In this document: positions 25,528 through 33,871 of the stretch, piece after piece | Layout: the number at the start of each line of letters is the position of its first letter | Position numbering within the stretch: position 1 is the first letter of the stretch | NCBI RefSeq assembly: GCF_001426755.1 | Contig: NZ_LMFJ01000001.1 | Span: 2,000,601-2,064,600 of the forward strand | DNA length: 64,000 bases | Origin: Aeromicrobium sp. Root495 | GTDB lineage: Bacteria > Actinomycetota > Actinomycetes > Propionibacteriales > Nocardioidaceae | Reading direction: 5' to 3' | The notes under the pieces: model-generated | Databases searched by the model: none | Told to the model about the DNA's origin: nothing | Seen by the model: the letters and a program-made list of their open reading frames with translations, nothing else | Program-made: the position numbers and the translations under genes

Positions 25528-26723
25528 GCGTCCGTCCTCCTCTCGTCGGGGACCAGCCGCAGCGGCACGCTCGACCAGCCCTTGATGATGTTGTTCATGG
25601 CGGGCACGGGATCACCCGTCAGCTCCAGCCGCTCCACCCGGCGCAGGAGCGCCGTGAGCAGCGACTGCGTCTCCAGGCGGGCCAGTCCCTGACCGGCACA
25701 GCCGTGCGTGCCGTACCCGAAGCCGAGCTGGCGGGAAGCATCCCGCGTCACGTCCAGCTCGGTCGGCCTGTCCCACTCACGCTCGTCCCGGTTGGCCGAG
25801 GCGTAGAGCACGAGGACCCGTGACCCGGCCGGGACGGGCTGGCCACCGACCTTGGTGCTCGTCGTGGCGACCCGCGAGAAGGCTCGCAACGGCGACTCGA
25901 GCCGCACGACCTCGTTGACCGCGTTGGGGACGAGCGAGGGATCCGCTCGGAGCAGGTCCCACTGCTGCGGATGGCGGGCCAGCAGGACCAGGGCGCTGGA
26001 GATGGCACTGATCGTGGTGTCGAGCGAGGGCGCGAGGTAGTCGATCATGAGCGCCGGACACGCGGAGCGGTCGAGCTCGCCTCGGTCCGCGGCGGCCAGG
26101 ACGTCGGATCCCATGCTGCCCGGCAGTGTCGAGCGCTCCCGGACGACCTTCCGCGAGAACCGCATCATGCCGAGGGCCGCCGGCGTGGCCCGCGCCGAGC
26201 GCGCGTTGAGTGGACCGAGCGCGTCGAACGTGGCGCCCGCCCAGCGCAGCAGGTGCTGGCGACCCGACTCAGGCCACCCAACGAGGTCAGGGACGATCGA
26301 CAGGGGCAGGGCCTGCGCCAGGTCCCTGACGCCGTCGACCTCCCCCGTCGCCACGGCCGCCGCGACCACGGCCTCGGCCTGTGACGCCACGTCGTCGGCC
26401 ATCGAGCGCAGGGCCCGAGGCGTCAGACGGTGGGCGAGGAGGCGTCGGCGCGCCGCGTGCTCGTCGCCGTCGCTGTTGAGCGTGGTCCCGCGGGACAACC
26501 GGTTGACGACCGGGTTCAGCCCGACGCCCTCCCCCGACGCGAACGTCACGTCGTCCGTCAGCACCTCCCGGGCGTCCGCGTACCGGGCCACGGCGAAGCA
26601 CCGGTGCGCGGTGAGCCAGACGGCCGGACCCAGCTCGCGCAGGGCGGCGTAGTGCGGGTAGGGGTCGCCGATGGCGGCGTCGGAGTAGAGGTCGTGCTCG
26701 TAGCGGACGTCGTGGACCTTCAC
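25524..26723 (-). CDS. Cytochrome P450
   Basis: A 399-residue bacterial P450. The heme-ligand loop is FGYGTHGCAGQGLAR with Cys342, the ExxR motif is EVVR (271-274), and the I-helix has APSLDTT in place of the usual AGxDTT. Pro-Ser at the oxygen-activation groove is unusual and may alter substrate range. GGAGAG lies eight bases before the ATG. It heads a P450-ferredoxin-reductase operon with a palindrome directly upstream and a TetR gene just beyond, so expression is probably inducible. Substrate unknown. Confidence 0.95.
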   Translation of the reverse strand: MKVHDVRYEHDLYSDAAIGDPYPHYAALRELGPAVWLTAHRCFAVARYADAREVLTDDVTFASGEGVGLNPVVNRLSRGTTLNSDGDEHAARRRLLAHRLTPRALRSMADDVASQAEAVVAAAVATGEVDGVRDLAQALPLSIVPDLVGWPESGRQHLLRWAGATFDALGPLNARSARATPAALGMMRFSRKVVRERSTLPGSMGSDVLAAADRGELDRSACPALMIDYLAPSLDTTISAISSALVLLARHPQQWDLLRADPSLVPNAVNEVVRLESPLRAFSRVATTSTKVGGQPVPAGSRVLVLYASANRDEREWDRPTELDVTRDASRQLGFGYGTHGCAGQGLARLETQSLLTALLRRVERLELTGDPVPAMNNIIKGWSSVPLRLVPDERRTDA

Positions 26724-26730
26724 GTCTCTC

Positions 26731-26766
26731 CTGATGATTTAATGCGTTATTGGATAACATCATCAG
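26731..26766. promoter_or_regulatory. Operator/promoter palindrome upstream of the P450 operon
   Basis: Perfect 8-bp arms CTGATGAT (26731-26738) and ATCATCAG (26759-26766) flank an AT-rich 20-base centre, which is striking in this GC-rich genome. The near arm abuts the P450 ribosome site. It is probably the operator of the neighbouring TetR and overlaps the promoter. Confidence 0.7.
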
Positions 26767-26807
26767 TTTTGTGCGCGGACGTGTCAAGCGCCCGGACGCC
26801 CTTCAGG

Positions 26808-27434
26808 TCACAGCGTGGGAACCGGCAGCGAGCACAGGCGGCGGGCCTCCGCCTCGTCGACGCCGAGCATGCGCAGCAGCTGAGCGGTCAGGTCCTCGAC
26901 GGCCTCCGGCTCGACCAGGTCGGGGCGGCCGACCTTGAGGCGCAGGAAGCCCAGGAGCGATCCGCCGATCGTGCTCATGGCCACCGGGAGGTGGGTGACG
27001 GTGAAGCGGCTCTGGTCGATCCCGGCCGTGACGTCGCGGACGGCCCGCGGCCCGAACCCCTCGTCGAGGTCGAGGAGGTCGAGACCGAAGCCGTTCAGCA
27101 CCCCGGCCAGCTCGGGGTGGCTCCAGGCCAGCCGGGCCGAGATGCGGAACGACGTGGCGAAGCGCTCTGCCGGGTCGACCGTGCCCTCGACGGCGTGCTC
27201 GATGATCGCGGCCCACTCGTCGAGGACGGCCGTCGTGGCCTCCCGGAAGAGCTCGACCTTGCTCGAGAAGTGGTTGTAGAACGAGCCGAAGCCCACGTCC
27301 GCGCGGTCGGCGATCTCCTGGATGCTGGCCGTCTCCGAGCGCCCCTCGACGATGAGCGTGCGCGCAGCAGCGATGAGAGCGGCCCGGGTGCGCGCCTTCC
27401 GGCGGTCGACCCGGACCGGGGAGCCCTTGCTCAC
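26808..27434 (-). CDS. TetR-family transcriptional regulator
   Basis: A 208-residue TetR protein. The helix-turn-helix IQEIADRADVGFGSFYNHFSS is typical. The GTG at 27434 gives VSKGSPVRVDRRKART; the longer frame would run into the MMPL gene and is rejected. It lies between the MMPL exporter (50 bases upstream) and the P450 operon (84 bases downstream), all on the minus strand, so it may govern either or both. A 12-bp palindrome TCGACGCGTCGA (27458-27469) lies upstream of its start and could be autoregulatory. Confidence 0.9.
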   Translation of the reverse strand: MSKGSPVRVDRRKARTRAALIAAARTLIVEGRSETASIQEIADRADVGFGSFYNHFSSKVELFREATTAVLDEWAAIIEHAVEGTVDPAERFATSFRISARLAWSHPELAGVLNGFGLDLLDLDEGFGPRAVRDVTAGIDQSRFTVTHLPVAMSTIGGSLLGFLRLKVGRPDLVEPEAVEDLTAQLLRMLGVDEAEARRLCSLPVPTL

Positions 27435-27484
27435 GTCCGGCACCTGCTGCTCCCTCCTCGACGCGTCGACCCTATCCGGATCAT

Positions 27485-29533
27485 CTACCCAGCGTGTCGC
27501 CCCTCGCCGGGGTGGCTCGGCCACCAGAACCGCTCGCCGATGAGCGTGGCCAGGGCCGGCACCAGCACGCTGCGCACCACCAGGGTGTCGAGCAGCACGC
27601 CGATCCCCACCACGACGCCGATCTGCGTGAGGGTGACCAGGGGCAGCACCCCGAGCACCGCGAAGACCGCCGCCAGGACCACTCCGGCACTCGTGATGAC
27701 GCCGCCCGTCACGGCGACGGCCGTCGCCATGGCACCTGCCACCGGCTGGTCCGCCGCCTCCTCCCGGGCTCGCGTCGCGAGGAAGATGTTGTAGTCCACG
27801 CCCAGCGCCACCAGGAAGATGAAGGCGAACAGAGGCACAGGGAGGTCGAGTGCCGGGAAGTCGAACCAGTGCGTGAACACGAACCAGCCCGCGCCCAGCG
27901 CCGTCAGGTACGTCGCCACCACGGTGAGGACGAGCACCACGGCAGCCACCACGGACCTCAGCAGGACGAGGAGGATCGCGAGCACGATGACCAGCACGAG
28001 CGGGATGATCAGCAGCCGGTCGTGGGAGGCGGCGGCGCTCGCGTCGAGGTCCTGGGCGTCGGGCCCACCGACCAGGGCCTTGGACCCCACGTCGTCACGG
28101 AGCCGCTCGATCGTCGCTGCGGCACGGTCGGAACCCCGGTCGCTGTCGAGCACGAGGTCGAGCTCGGCCCAGGAGTCCGAGGCCGGACCGGTGGTCACCG
28201 ACGACACGCCCTCGACGTCCTTGATGCGCGCCGCCACGGCCTTGGCCTCGTCGGGCTCGGCGAGGACGACGGTGGGCTCGGCGAAGCCGGCCGGGAACGC
28301 CTTGGCGAGAGCCTCCTGGCCGTAGACCGACTCCGGGACCTCGCGGAAGCGCTCGTTCTGCGTGAGTCCCACCTGCAGGCCGGACGCGCCCACGGCGAGC
28401 AGGGCCAGGAGCGCGAGCGCGCCGGCGGCGAAGGACGTGGGCCGACCCACGACCGTGCGACCGACCTTGGCCCAGATGCCGGTCCTGGACGGGTCGTCCT
28501 GTCCCGCCCTCGGGACGAACGGCCAGAAGAGCCCCCGCCCGAAGAGCAGCATGGCGGCCGGCAGGGCCACGAGCCCGAACAGGACGGCCACGACGATGCC
28601 GATCGCGGCAGACCAGCCCAGCGCGCGGTTGGAGGGCGTGTCGGCGAACGACAGAGTGAGGAGCGCGAGCGCCACCGTGCCGGAGCTGGCCAGGATCGCC
28701 GGGGCGGCCTGACGCCACGCAGCGCGCATGGCCACGAACCGGTCCTCGTGACGCCGCAGCTCTTCGCGGTACCGGGCGATGAGCAGGAGGGCGTAGTTGG
28801 TCCCGGCGCCGAACACCAGGACCGAGGTGATGCCGGTCGTGGAGCCGTCCACGCTGTAGCCGAAGACCTGGGTCGCCGTCGCGACGGCGAGTGCTGCGAC
28901 GCGGTCGCCGAGGGCCACCACCACGAGCGGGACGAGCCACAGCCACGGGCTGCGGTAGGTGATGAGCAGGAGGAGGGCCACGACGAGCGCCGTGGAGACC
29001 AGCAGCCGGACGTCGGCGCCGGCGAAGACGTCCTCGATGTCGGACTGGAACGCGGGTCCGCCGGTGACCTCGGCGGAGAGCCCGTCGATCGAGGCGTCCT
29101 CGACCGCGGACCGGATGTCGTCGACGTCGGACGATCCCGTCGCGGCCTCGAGGGGGACCGCGACCAGGCCGGTGGTCCTGTCCTGGGAGAACACAGGGGT
29201 GAGGGCGCGGTCGCTGACGGAGAACCGCTGCAGCCCCTCGGCAAGGCGGTCGACGGCCTTCTCGTCCTGACTGGAGAGGGTGCCGGAGTCGGCGGTCAGC
29301 ACGACGATGGCGGGCGAGACGTCGCTCGAGGGCAGCGTGGCCTGGATCCGTGCCACCGTGGTCGAGTCGGCCGAGTCGGGAAGCCCAGCCGTGGGTGCGT
29401 TCGACTCCTTGGCCTCGGGTGCCAGGGCGAACACGGCGCCCGAGAGCAGGACGAACAGCAGCGTCACGGCCAGGGCGGTCAGGCGGTTCTTGCGTCCGCG
29501 GGAGCTTTTAGTTCCATCATCGAATGATTCCAC
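27485..29533 (-). CDS. MMPL/RND-superfamily transporter
   Basis: A 682-residue RND-type membrane protein with two halves, each with one leading helix, a large extracytoplasmic loop and a five-helix bundle. VFGAGTNYALLLIARYREEL and ALGVDYNIFLATRAREEA are the paired family motifs with the conserved GxDYxxxL-like core. Such proteins export lipids or drugs using the proton gradient. The GTG at 29533 is the only start that keeps the first membrane helix (about 18-38). TACTGT ends seven bases before it, so the message is probably leaderless. Divergent from marR with only 23 bases between start codons. Confidence 0.92.
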   Translation of the reverse strand: MESFDDGTKSSRGRKNRLTALAVTLLFVLLSGAVFALAPEAKESNAPTAGLPDSADSTTVARIQATLPSSDVSPAIVVLTADSGTLSSQDEKAVDRLAEGLQRFSVSDRALTPVFSQDRTTGLVAVPLEAATGSSDVDDIRSAVEDASIDGLSAEVTGGPAFQSDIEDVFAGADVRLLVSTALVVALLLLITYRSPWLWLVPLVVVALGDRVAALAVATATQVFGYSVDGSTTGITSVLVFGAGTNYALLLIARYREELRRHEDRFVAMRAAWRQAAPAILASSGTVALALLTLSFADTPSNRALGWSAAIGIVVAVLFGLVALPAAMLLFGRGLFWPFVPRAGQDDPSRTGIWAKVGRTVVGRPTSFAAGALALLALLAVGASGLQVGLTQNERFREVPESVYGQEALAKAFPAGFAEPTVVLAEPDEAKAVAARIKDVEGVSSVTTGPASDSWAELDLVLDSDRGSDRAAATIERLRDDVGSKALVGGPDAQDLDASAAASHDRLLIIPLVLVIVLAILLVLLRSVVAAVVLVLTVVATYLTALGAGWFVFTHWFDFPALDLPVPLFAFIFLVALGVDYNIFLATRAREEAADQPVAGAMATAVAVTGGVITSAGVVLAAVFAVLGVLPLVTLTQIGVVVGIGVLLDTLVVRSVLVPALATLIGERFWWPSHPGEGRHAG

Positions 29534-29540
29534 GATGGAA
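29512..29540. promoter_or_regulatory. MarR operator overlapping divergent leaderless promoters
   Basis: Arms TTCCATC (29512-29518) and GATGGAA (29534-29540) enclose a second dyad, ATCAT/ATGAT (29516-29528). The site covers the MMPL start codon (29531-29533) and touches both -10 boxes: TACGAT (plus, 29545-29550) and TACTGT (minus, 29541-29546). A bound MarR would block both genes. Confidence 0.7.
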
Positions 29541-29556
29541 ACAGTACGATGTCGTC

Positions 29557-30030
29557 ATGACCAACGCCAATCGGGCCGACCGGGGCTCCGCGGCGTCCGA
29601 CGACCTCGTGCGCGAGCTGCGCATCTTCGCGGGCGAGATCGAGCGCTACGTCCTGCAGATGAGCCACGAGCACTCCATGCACCGCACCGACCTCGCCGCG
29701 ATCGCGTTCGTCATGGACCGCGAGGACACGTCCCCCAAGGACATCAGCGAAGGCCTGGGCCTCAGCCCCTCGGCCACCAGCGCCATGCTCGAGCGCCTCG
29801 AGCGGGCCGGGCACGTGCGCCGTGAGCGCTCGGAGGCCGACCGCCGTGGCGTCCGCGTGGAGATCACACAGAAGGCCCTCGAGGTGGGCGGCTCGATGTT
29901 CGCCATCCTCGCCCGCCACCTGCGCGCCGTCCTCGACGACCAGGACGAGGCCGAGCTGGCCCGCACCGCCGTGCTCATGGAGCAGATCAACACCGCCACG
30001 CGCGCCGCGCGGGCCGAGGCCACCACCTGA
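29557..30030 (+). CDS. MarR-family transcriptional regulator
   Basis: A 157-residue winged-helix MarR protein. DISEGLGLSPSATSAMLERLERAGHVRRERSEADRR holds the recognition helix and the wing with the conserved D-x-R. The ATG at 29557 lies seven bases after TACGAT, consistent with leaderless translation; an in-frame ATG at 29524 lies inside the operator and is rejected. Divergent from the MMPL exporter, which it probably represses together with itself. Confidence 0.93.
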   Translation: MTNANRADRGSAASDDLVRELRIFAGEIERYVLQMSHEHSMHRTDLAAIAFVMDREDTSPKDISEGLGLSPSATSAMLERLERAGHVRRERSEADRRGVRVEITQKALEVGGSMFAILARHLRAVLDDQDEAELARTAVLMEQINTATRAARAEATT

Positions 30031-30106
30031 GCGACACCTCCCCTCAGGTCCGGCGCGCGACGCCCCGCGTCTACGGATGCTCCGACGGCGCCACGTGATC
30101 CACATT

Positions 30107-30131
30107 ACGAAACGGACCTGTTCCGTTTCGT
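30107..30131. promoter_or_regulatory. TetR operator (perfect 10-bp arms)
   Basis: ACGAAACGGA (30107-30116), spacer CCTGT, TCCGTTTCGT (30122-30131). The dyad is exact over all 20 arm bases. A -10 box TAGCGT (30134-30139) follows two bases later and ends seven bases before the GTG start of the tetR gene, so binding would block a leaderless tetR-mfs transcript. Confidence 0.85.
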
Positions 30132-30146
30132 GCTAGCGTTCTCGTT

Positions 30147-30803
30147 GTGTCAAGCAACGATCCTGTTCTCGCCGAGGAGCCCCGCCGGGGCCGTCCTCGC
30201 GACCCCGCGCGCGACGAGGCGATCATCGACGCGACGATCGACCTGCTCGTGCTCGAGGGCTACGACCGCCTCTCGATGGAGGGCGTGGCCACTGCGGCCG
30301 GCGTCGGCAAGGCCACCGTCTACCGCCGCTGGGGCAGCAAGGCCGAGCTCGTCATCGACGCCATGGCCACGCTCAAGCCGGCCATCGACACGATCGACAG
30401 CGGGTCGCTCGACGGCGACCTGGAGCTCATGATCGCGTCGTCGTGCAGCCCGCACACGCAGCGACTCGCCCAGGTGATGGTGAGCGTCTGCTCCGCACTG
30501 CCCCGCGAGCCGGAGCTGCTCGAGGCCTTCAAGACCCGCTTCACCGAGCCCCGCATCGCGCGCATCACGGCCATGCTCGAGCGGGCCCGGTCCCGCGACG
30601 AGCTCGGCCCCGAGGTCGACGTGGCCATGGCCGCGAGCCTCGTGCCGTCGCTCATGCTCCAACGCGCCCTCATGACGGGCCAGCCCGCTGGCCTCGCCTA
30701 CGCCCAGAAGGTGGTGGGCACCGTGCTGCTCCCCGTCCTCGGACGTCCCCCACGCAACCTCTCGACCCCCACGACCGACGCTGACACGGAGAACCCCTCA
30801 TGA
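30147..30803 (+). CDS. TetR-family transcriptional regulator
   Basis: A 218-residue TetR protein with helix-turn-helix MEGVATAAGVGKATVYRRWGSKAELV. The N-terminus has the RRGRPRDPARD arm common in the AcrR subgroup that controls drug efflux. It is the first gene of a two-gene operon: its stop overlaps the exporter ATG (ATGA, 30800-30803). With a perfect operator 16 bases upstream, autorepression relieved by a pump substrate is the likely control. Confidence 0.93.
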   Translation: MSSNDPVLAEEPRRGRPRDPARDEAIIDATIDLLVLEGYDRLSMEGVATAAGVGKATVYRRWGSKAELVIDAMATLKPAIDTIDSGSLDGDLELMIASSCSPHTQRLAQVMVSVCSALPREPELLEAFKTRFTEPRIARITAMLERARSRDELGPEVDVAMAASLVPSLMLQRALMTGQPAGLAYAQKVVGTVLLPVLGRPPRNLSTPTTDADTENPS

Positions 30804-32293
30804 CTGACGAAGCCACCCACCCCCACGCGGAGGCGGCGCACCCGCACGCCGAGCGCAACGGAGGGCTCGCCCTGGCCGTGATCTGCGTGGCGCAGCTCAT
30901 GGTCGTCCTCGACGCCACCGTCGTGAACGTCGCGCTGCCGAGCATCCGCCGCGACCTCGACTTCTCGCTCGACAACCTCACCTGGGTCGTCACGGCCTAC
31001 TCCCTCGCCTTCGGCGGGCTCCTGCTCTTCGGTGGCCGCACGGGCGACCTCTTCGGCCGACGTCGCATGTTCATGATCGGCATCGGGCTCTTCGCGGCGG
31101 CCTCGCTCGTCGGCGGCTTCGCACAGAACGAGGCGATGCTCATCGCGGCTCGCGCCGCCCAGGGTGCTGGTGGCGCCATCGCCGCGCCCACCGCGCTGGC
31201 CCTGCTCGCCACGACGTTCACCGAGCCCGCGGCCCGCTCCCGAGCCTTCGGCCTGTTCGCAGCCATGGCCGCCTCCGGAGGCGCCCTCGGCCTGCTGCTC
31301 GGTGGCGTGCTCACCGACTACGCCAGCTGGCGCTGGGCCCTCTTCATCAACGTGCCCATCGGCGCGCTCGTGCTGTTCCTCGCTCCCCGCGTGCTCGACG
31401 AGTCGCAGGGCAACCGCACCAAGCTGGACCTCCCCGGTGCCATCACGGTCACCGCCGGCATGTCGACGCTCGTGTACGGCCTCACCAAGGCGGCCGAGGA
31501 CAGCTGGACGTCCACCACGACCATCGTGACCCTGGGCGTCGCGGTGGCGCTGCTCGTGGCCTTCGTGCTCATCGAGCTCCGCTCCGAGCACCCACTCATG
31601 CCGTTCCGCATCTTCAAGGACCGCAACCGCACCGGCGCCTACCTGATCATGCTGTTCCTCGCGGGCGGCCTCTTCGTCACGTTCTACTTCCTGGCGCAGT
31701 ACCAGCAGAACGTGCACGGCTGGAGCCCGCTCCGCACCGGTGTCGGCTTCCTCCCCATGCCCGTCACGATCATGTTCATGTCGATCGTCGTGGTCCGTCG
31801 CCTCATCCCCAAGATCGGCATCCGTCCGTTCCTGACGGCGGGTCCGATCCTGGCCATCGCGGCCATGTTCAGCTTCTCCCAGCTCGACGCGAGCAGCAGC
31901 TACTGGCCGTTCTTCGGCTCGCTGCTCCTGCTGGGCCTGGGCATGGGCTGCAGCTTCGTGCCGCTCACCATGACCGCGGTCAACGGCGTCGCCCCGCACG
32001 AGACCGGCATCGCCTCGGCGCTGCTGAACACCGGCCAGCAGGTCGGCGGCGCAATCGGTCTCGCCGTCTTCGGCACCGTCTTCTCGCACGCCGCGAAGGA
32101 CCGGGCCGCCGAGCTCGGAGCCGGCGCGGCGAGCAAGGCCGGTCAGGCCGACGTCTTCGTGGTCGGCCAGGAGCACGCCTTCCACGCGGCTCTCGTGGTC
32201 ATGGTCCTGGCCCTCGTGGCATCGCTGAGCCTCATCCGCGTCAACAAGGTCGCCCCGCCCACGGGTGCGCCTGCCGCAGCGCTGGCCGACTGA
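30800..32293 (+). CDS. DHA2-family MFS multidrug transporter
   Basis: A 497-residue 14-helix DHA2 transporter. ATVVNVALPSIRRDL in helix 1 is the family D1 motif, and GGRTGDLFGRRRMF is motif A. The cytosolic N-terminus has a short duplicated His-rich stretch, HPHAEAAHPHAE. It is co-translated with the TetR gene before it. Substrates are probably hydrophobic drugs or toxic metabolites, unspecified by sequence. Confidence 0.94.
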   Translation: MTDEATHPHAEAAHPHAERNGGLALAVICVAQLMVVLDATVVNVALPSIRRDLDFSLDNLTWVVTAYSLAFGGLLLFGGRTGDLFGRRRMFMIGIGLFAAASLVGGFAQNEAMLIAARAAQGAGGAIAAPTALALLATTFTEPAARSRAFGLFAAMAASGGALGLLLGGVLTDYASWRWALFINVPIGALVLFLAPRVLDESQGNRTKLDLPGAITVTAGMSTLVYGLTKAAEDSWTSTTTIVTLGVAVALLVAFVLIELRSEHPLMPFRIFKDRNRTGAYLIMLFLAGGLFVTFYFLAQYQQNVHGWSPLRTGVGFLPMPVTIMFMSIVVVRRLIPKIGIRPFLTAGPILAIAAMFSFSQLDASSSYWPFFGSLLLLGLGMGCSFVPLTMTAVNGVAPHETGIASALLNTGQQVGGAIGLAVFGTVFSHAAKDRAAELGAGAASKAGQADVFVVGQEHAFHAALVVMVLALVASLSLIRVNKVAPPTGAPAAALAD

Positions 32294-32323
32294 CCCACCT
32301 CCCCCGTCCTCGCGATCCCGCGG

Positions 32324-32374
32324 GTGGCGCAGATCGGCACTTCCGAGACGGCGTGTCGGACCAATCTGCGCCAC
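32324..32374. repeat. Intergenic inverted repeat with an extra half-copy
   Basis: Perfect 11-bp arms GTGGCGCAGAT (32324-32334) and ATCTGCGCCAC (32364-32374), 29 bases apart. A further partial copy, TTGCGCCACTCGCGGG, follows near 32388. There is no T-run, so it is not a classic terminator. It sits between the MFS stop and the Atl start and looks like a REP-type element. Confidence 0.5.
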
Positions 32375-32420
32375 TCGGGACCCGCCTTGCGCCACTCGCG
32401 GGCCCGTGTTGACTGGACTC

Positions 32421-32768
32421 GTGCCCGACGAGTCCTCCACCCTGCCGTTGCCCGGCGGCGGGCACGCCGAGCCACCCGACCGGCTCTCCCCCTTCCAGCA
32501 GCACGTGGTCGAGGTGGTCGAGGCCATCGCCCCCGGCGAGCTCGTCACGTACGGCGAGGTGGCTCTGGAGGCGGGCCACCCGGGCGCCGCCCAGGCCGTG
32601 GCCAACGTGCTGCGCCGGGTCCCGGGCCTGCCCTGGTGGCGGGTCCTGCCCGAGGGCGGACGGCTCTACCACCAGCACCGCGAGGTGGCCGCGCCGCTCC
32701 TGCGGGCCGAGGGTCACCGGATCGACGAGACGGGCCGGGTGCACCCGGTCGACAGCACGGCCCGCTGA
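32421..32768 (+). CDS. Alkyltransferase-like protein (Atl, MGMT fold)
   Basis: A 115-residue protein with the DNA-binding domain of O6-alkylguanine-DNA alkyltransferase: FQQHVVEVVEAIAPGELVTYGEVA and AVANVLRRVPGLPWWRVLPEGG. The catalytic PCHR motif is PWWR, with Trp in place of the reactive Cys, which defines Atl proteins. Atl binds bulky O6-alkylguanine lesions and directs nucleotide excision repair to them. The GTG at 32421 is the most reasonable start. Convergent with the aldo-keto reductase. Confidence 0.9.
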   Translation: MPDESSTLPLPGGGHAEPPDRLSPFQQHVVEVVEAIAPGELVTYGEVALEAGHPGAAQAVANVLRRVPGLPWWRVLPEGGRLYHQHREVAAPLLRAEGHRIDETGRVHPVDSTAR

Positions 32769-32776
32769 GCCGTCCT

Positions 32777-32791
32777 GCCGACCGGGTCGGC
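32777..32791. terminator. Possible weak bidirectional hairpin
   Basis: GCCGACC, one base, GGTCGGC lies between the convergent Atl and aldo-keto reductase genes. It could form a six-pair stem with a small loop but has no U tract, so its activity is uncertain. Confidence 0.3.
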
Positions 32792-32792
32792 C

Positions 32793-33818
32793 TCAGCCTG
32801 CGGAGGCGACGCGCTCCGCCAGGGGACGACGTCGGCGGTCCGCCGGCGAGAACTCCTGGTACGCGTGCGGCAAGGGCGAGACGTCGACGCCCGGCGGGAC
32901 GATCTCGTCGATGCGGTCGAGGACGTCGTCGGACAGGGTGACGTCGGCGCCGGCCAGCAGGTCGTCGAGCTGCTCGGGCGTGCGCGGCCCGATGATGGCC
33001 GACGTGACGCCCGGGTGCGCGATGACGAACGCGAGGGCGAGGTGCGGAAGCCGCAGACCGCTCTCGTCGGCCAGCTGGACGAGCCCCTCGACGGCGTCCA
33101 GGCGTCGCTCGTCGCGCATGTGCGCGAAGCGGTTGGCCCGCATCGTGTCGGGGACATCGCCCTTGCGGTACCGGCCCGTGAGCATGCCGCCGGACAGCGG
33201 GCTCCAGACGAGCGTGCCCATGCCGAGACGCTGTGCCGTCGGCAGGACGTCCTTCTCGACTCCTCGGTCGAGGATCGAGTACGGCGGCTGCTCGGTGCGG
33301 AACCGCTCGTGTCCGCGCAGGTCGCTCACCGTGTTGGCCTCGACCATCTGCGACGCCGAGAACGTCGACGAGCCGATGGCCCGGACCTTGCCGCTGCGCA
33401 CGAGGTCGCTCAGCGCCGAGAGCGTCTCGTCGATGTCGGTGTGCGGGTCCGGACGGTGGATCTGGAAGAGGTCGATGTGGTCGGTCTGCAGACGTCGGAG
33501 CGAGTCCTCGACCGACCGGGTGATCCAGCGGCGCGAGCCGCCGCGACGGTTGGGGTCGTCGCCCATGGGGTTGAAGAACTTGGTCGCGAGCACGACGTCG
33601 TCGCGTCGCCCCTTGAACGCCTTGCCGACGATCTCCTCGGACTCGCCGGCGGAGTACATGTCGGCCGTGTCGACGAAGTTGATCCCGGCGTCGAGCGCGC
33701 GGTGGATCATCGCGATCGACTCGTCGTGGTCGGGGTTGCCCATCGCGCCGAACATCATGGTGCCCAAGGCATAGGGCGATACGTGGATGCCGGTGCGACC
33801 CAGCGGTCGGTGCTGCAT
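32793..33818 (-). CDS. Aldo/keto reductase
   Basis: A 341-residue NADPH-dependent aldo/keto reductase with a TIM barrel. Catalytic residues are visible: Asp in FVDTADMYSAG with Tyr in the same segment, Lys in VVLATKFFNP and His in FQIHRPDP. The cofactor segment SAIIGPRTPEQLDDLL is typical. It reduces aldehydes or ketones. It is divergent from a TetR gene, with two exact operator repeats between them, so induction by a carbonyl compound is plausible. Confidence 0.93.
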   Translation of the reverse strand: MQHRPLGRTGIHVSPYALGTMMFGAMGNPDHDESIAMIHRALDAGINFVDTADMYSAGESEEIVGKAFKGRRDDVVLATKFFNPMGDDPNRRGGSRRWITRSVEDSLRRLQTDHIDLFQIHRPDPHTDIDETLSALSDLVRSGKVRAIGSSTFSASQMVEANTVSDLRGHERFRTEQPPYSILDRGVEKDVLPTAQRLGMGTLVWSPLSGGMLTGRYRKGDVPDTMRANRFAHMRDERRLDAVEGLVQLADESGLRLPHLALAFVIAHPGVTSAIIGPRTPEQLDDLLAGADVTLSDDVLDRIDEIVPPGVDVSPLPHAYQEFSPADRRRRPLAERVASAG

Positions 33819-33845
33819 GTCGTCTCCTGGAGAGGGTAGTCTTGA

Positions 33846-33864
33846 ACGGAACGCTGTTCCACTT
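33846..33864. promoter_or_regulatory. TetR operator copy 1 (akr/tetR)
   Basis: ACGGAACGCTGTTCCACTT: GGAAC and GTTCC arms around a three-base centre. It is the same as the copy at 33872 except for the centre; the two are 26 bases apart, about 2.5 helical turns. Confidence 0.78.
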
Positions 33865-33871
33865 CGACCAT

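Noticed and set aside
29524-29556. Earlier ATG for marR at 29524
   Set aside because: It lies within the operator and before the -10 box; the ATG at 29557 fits the promoter and the family length.
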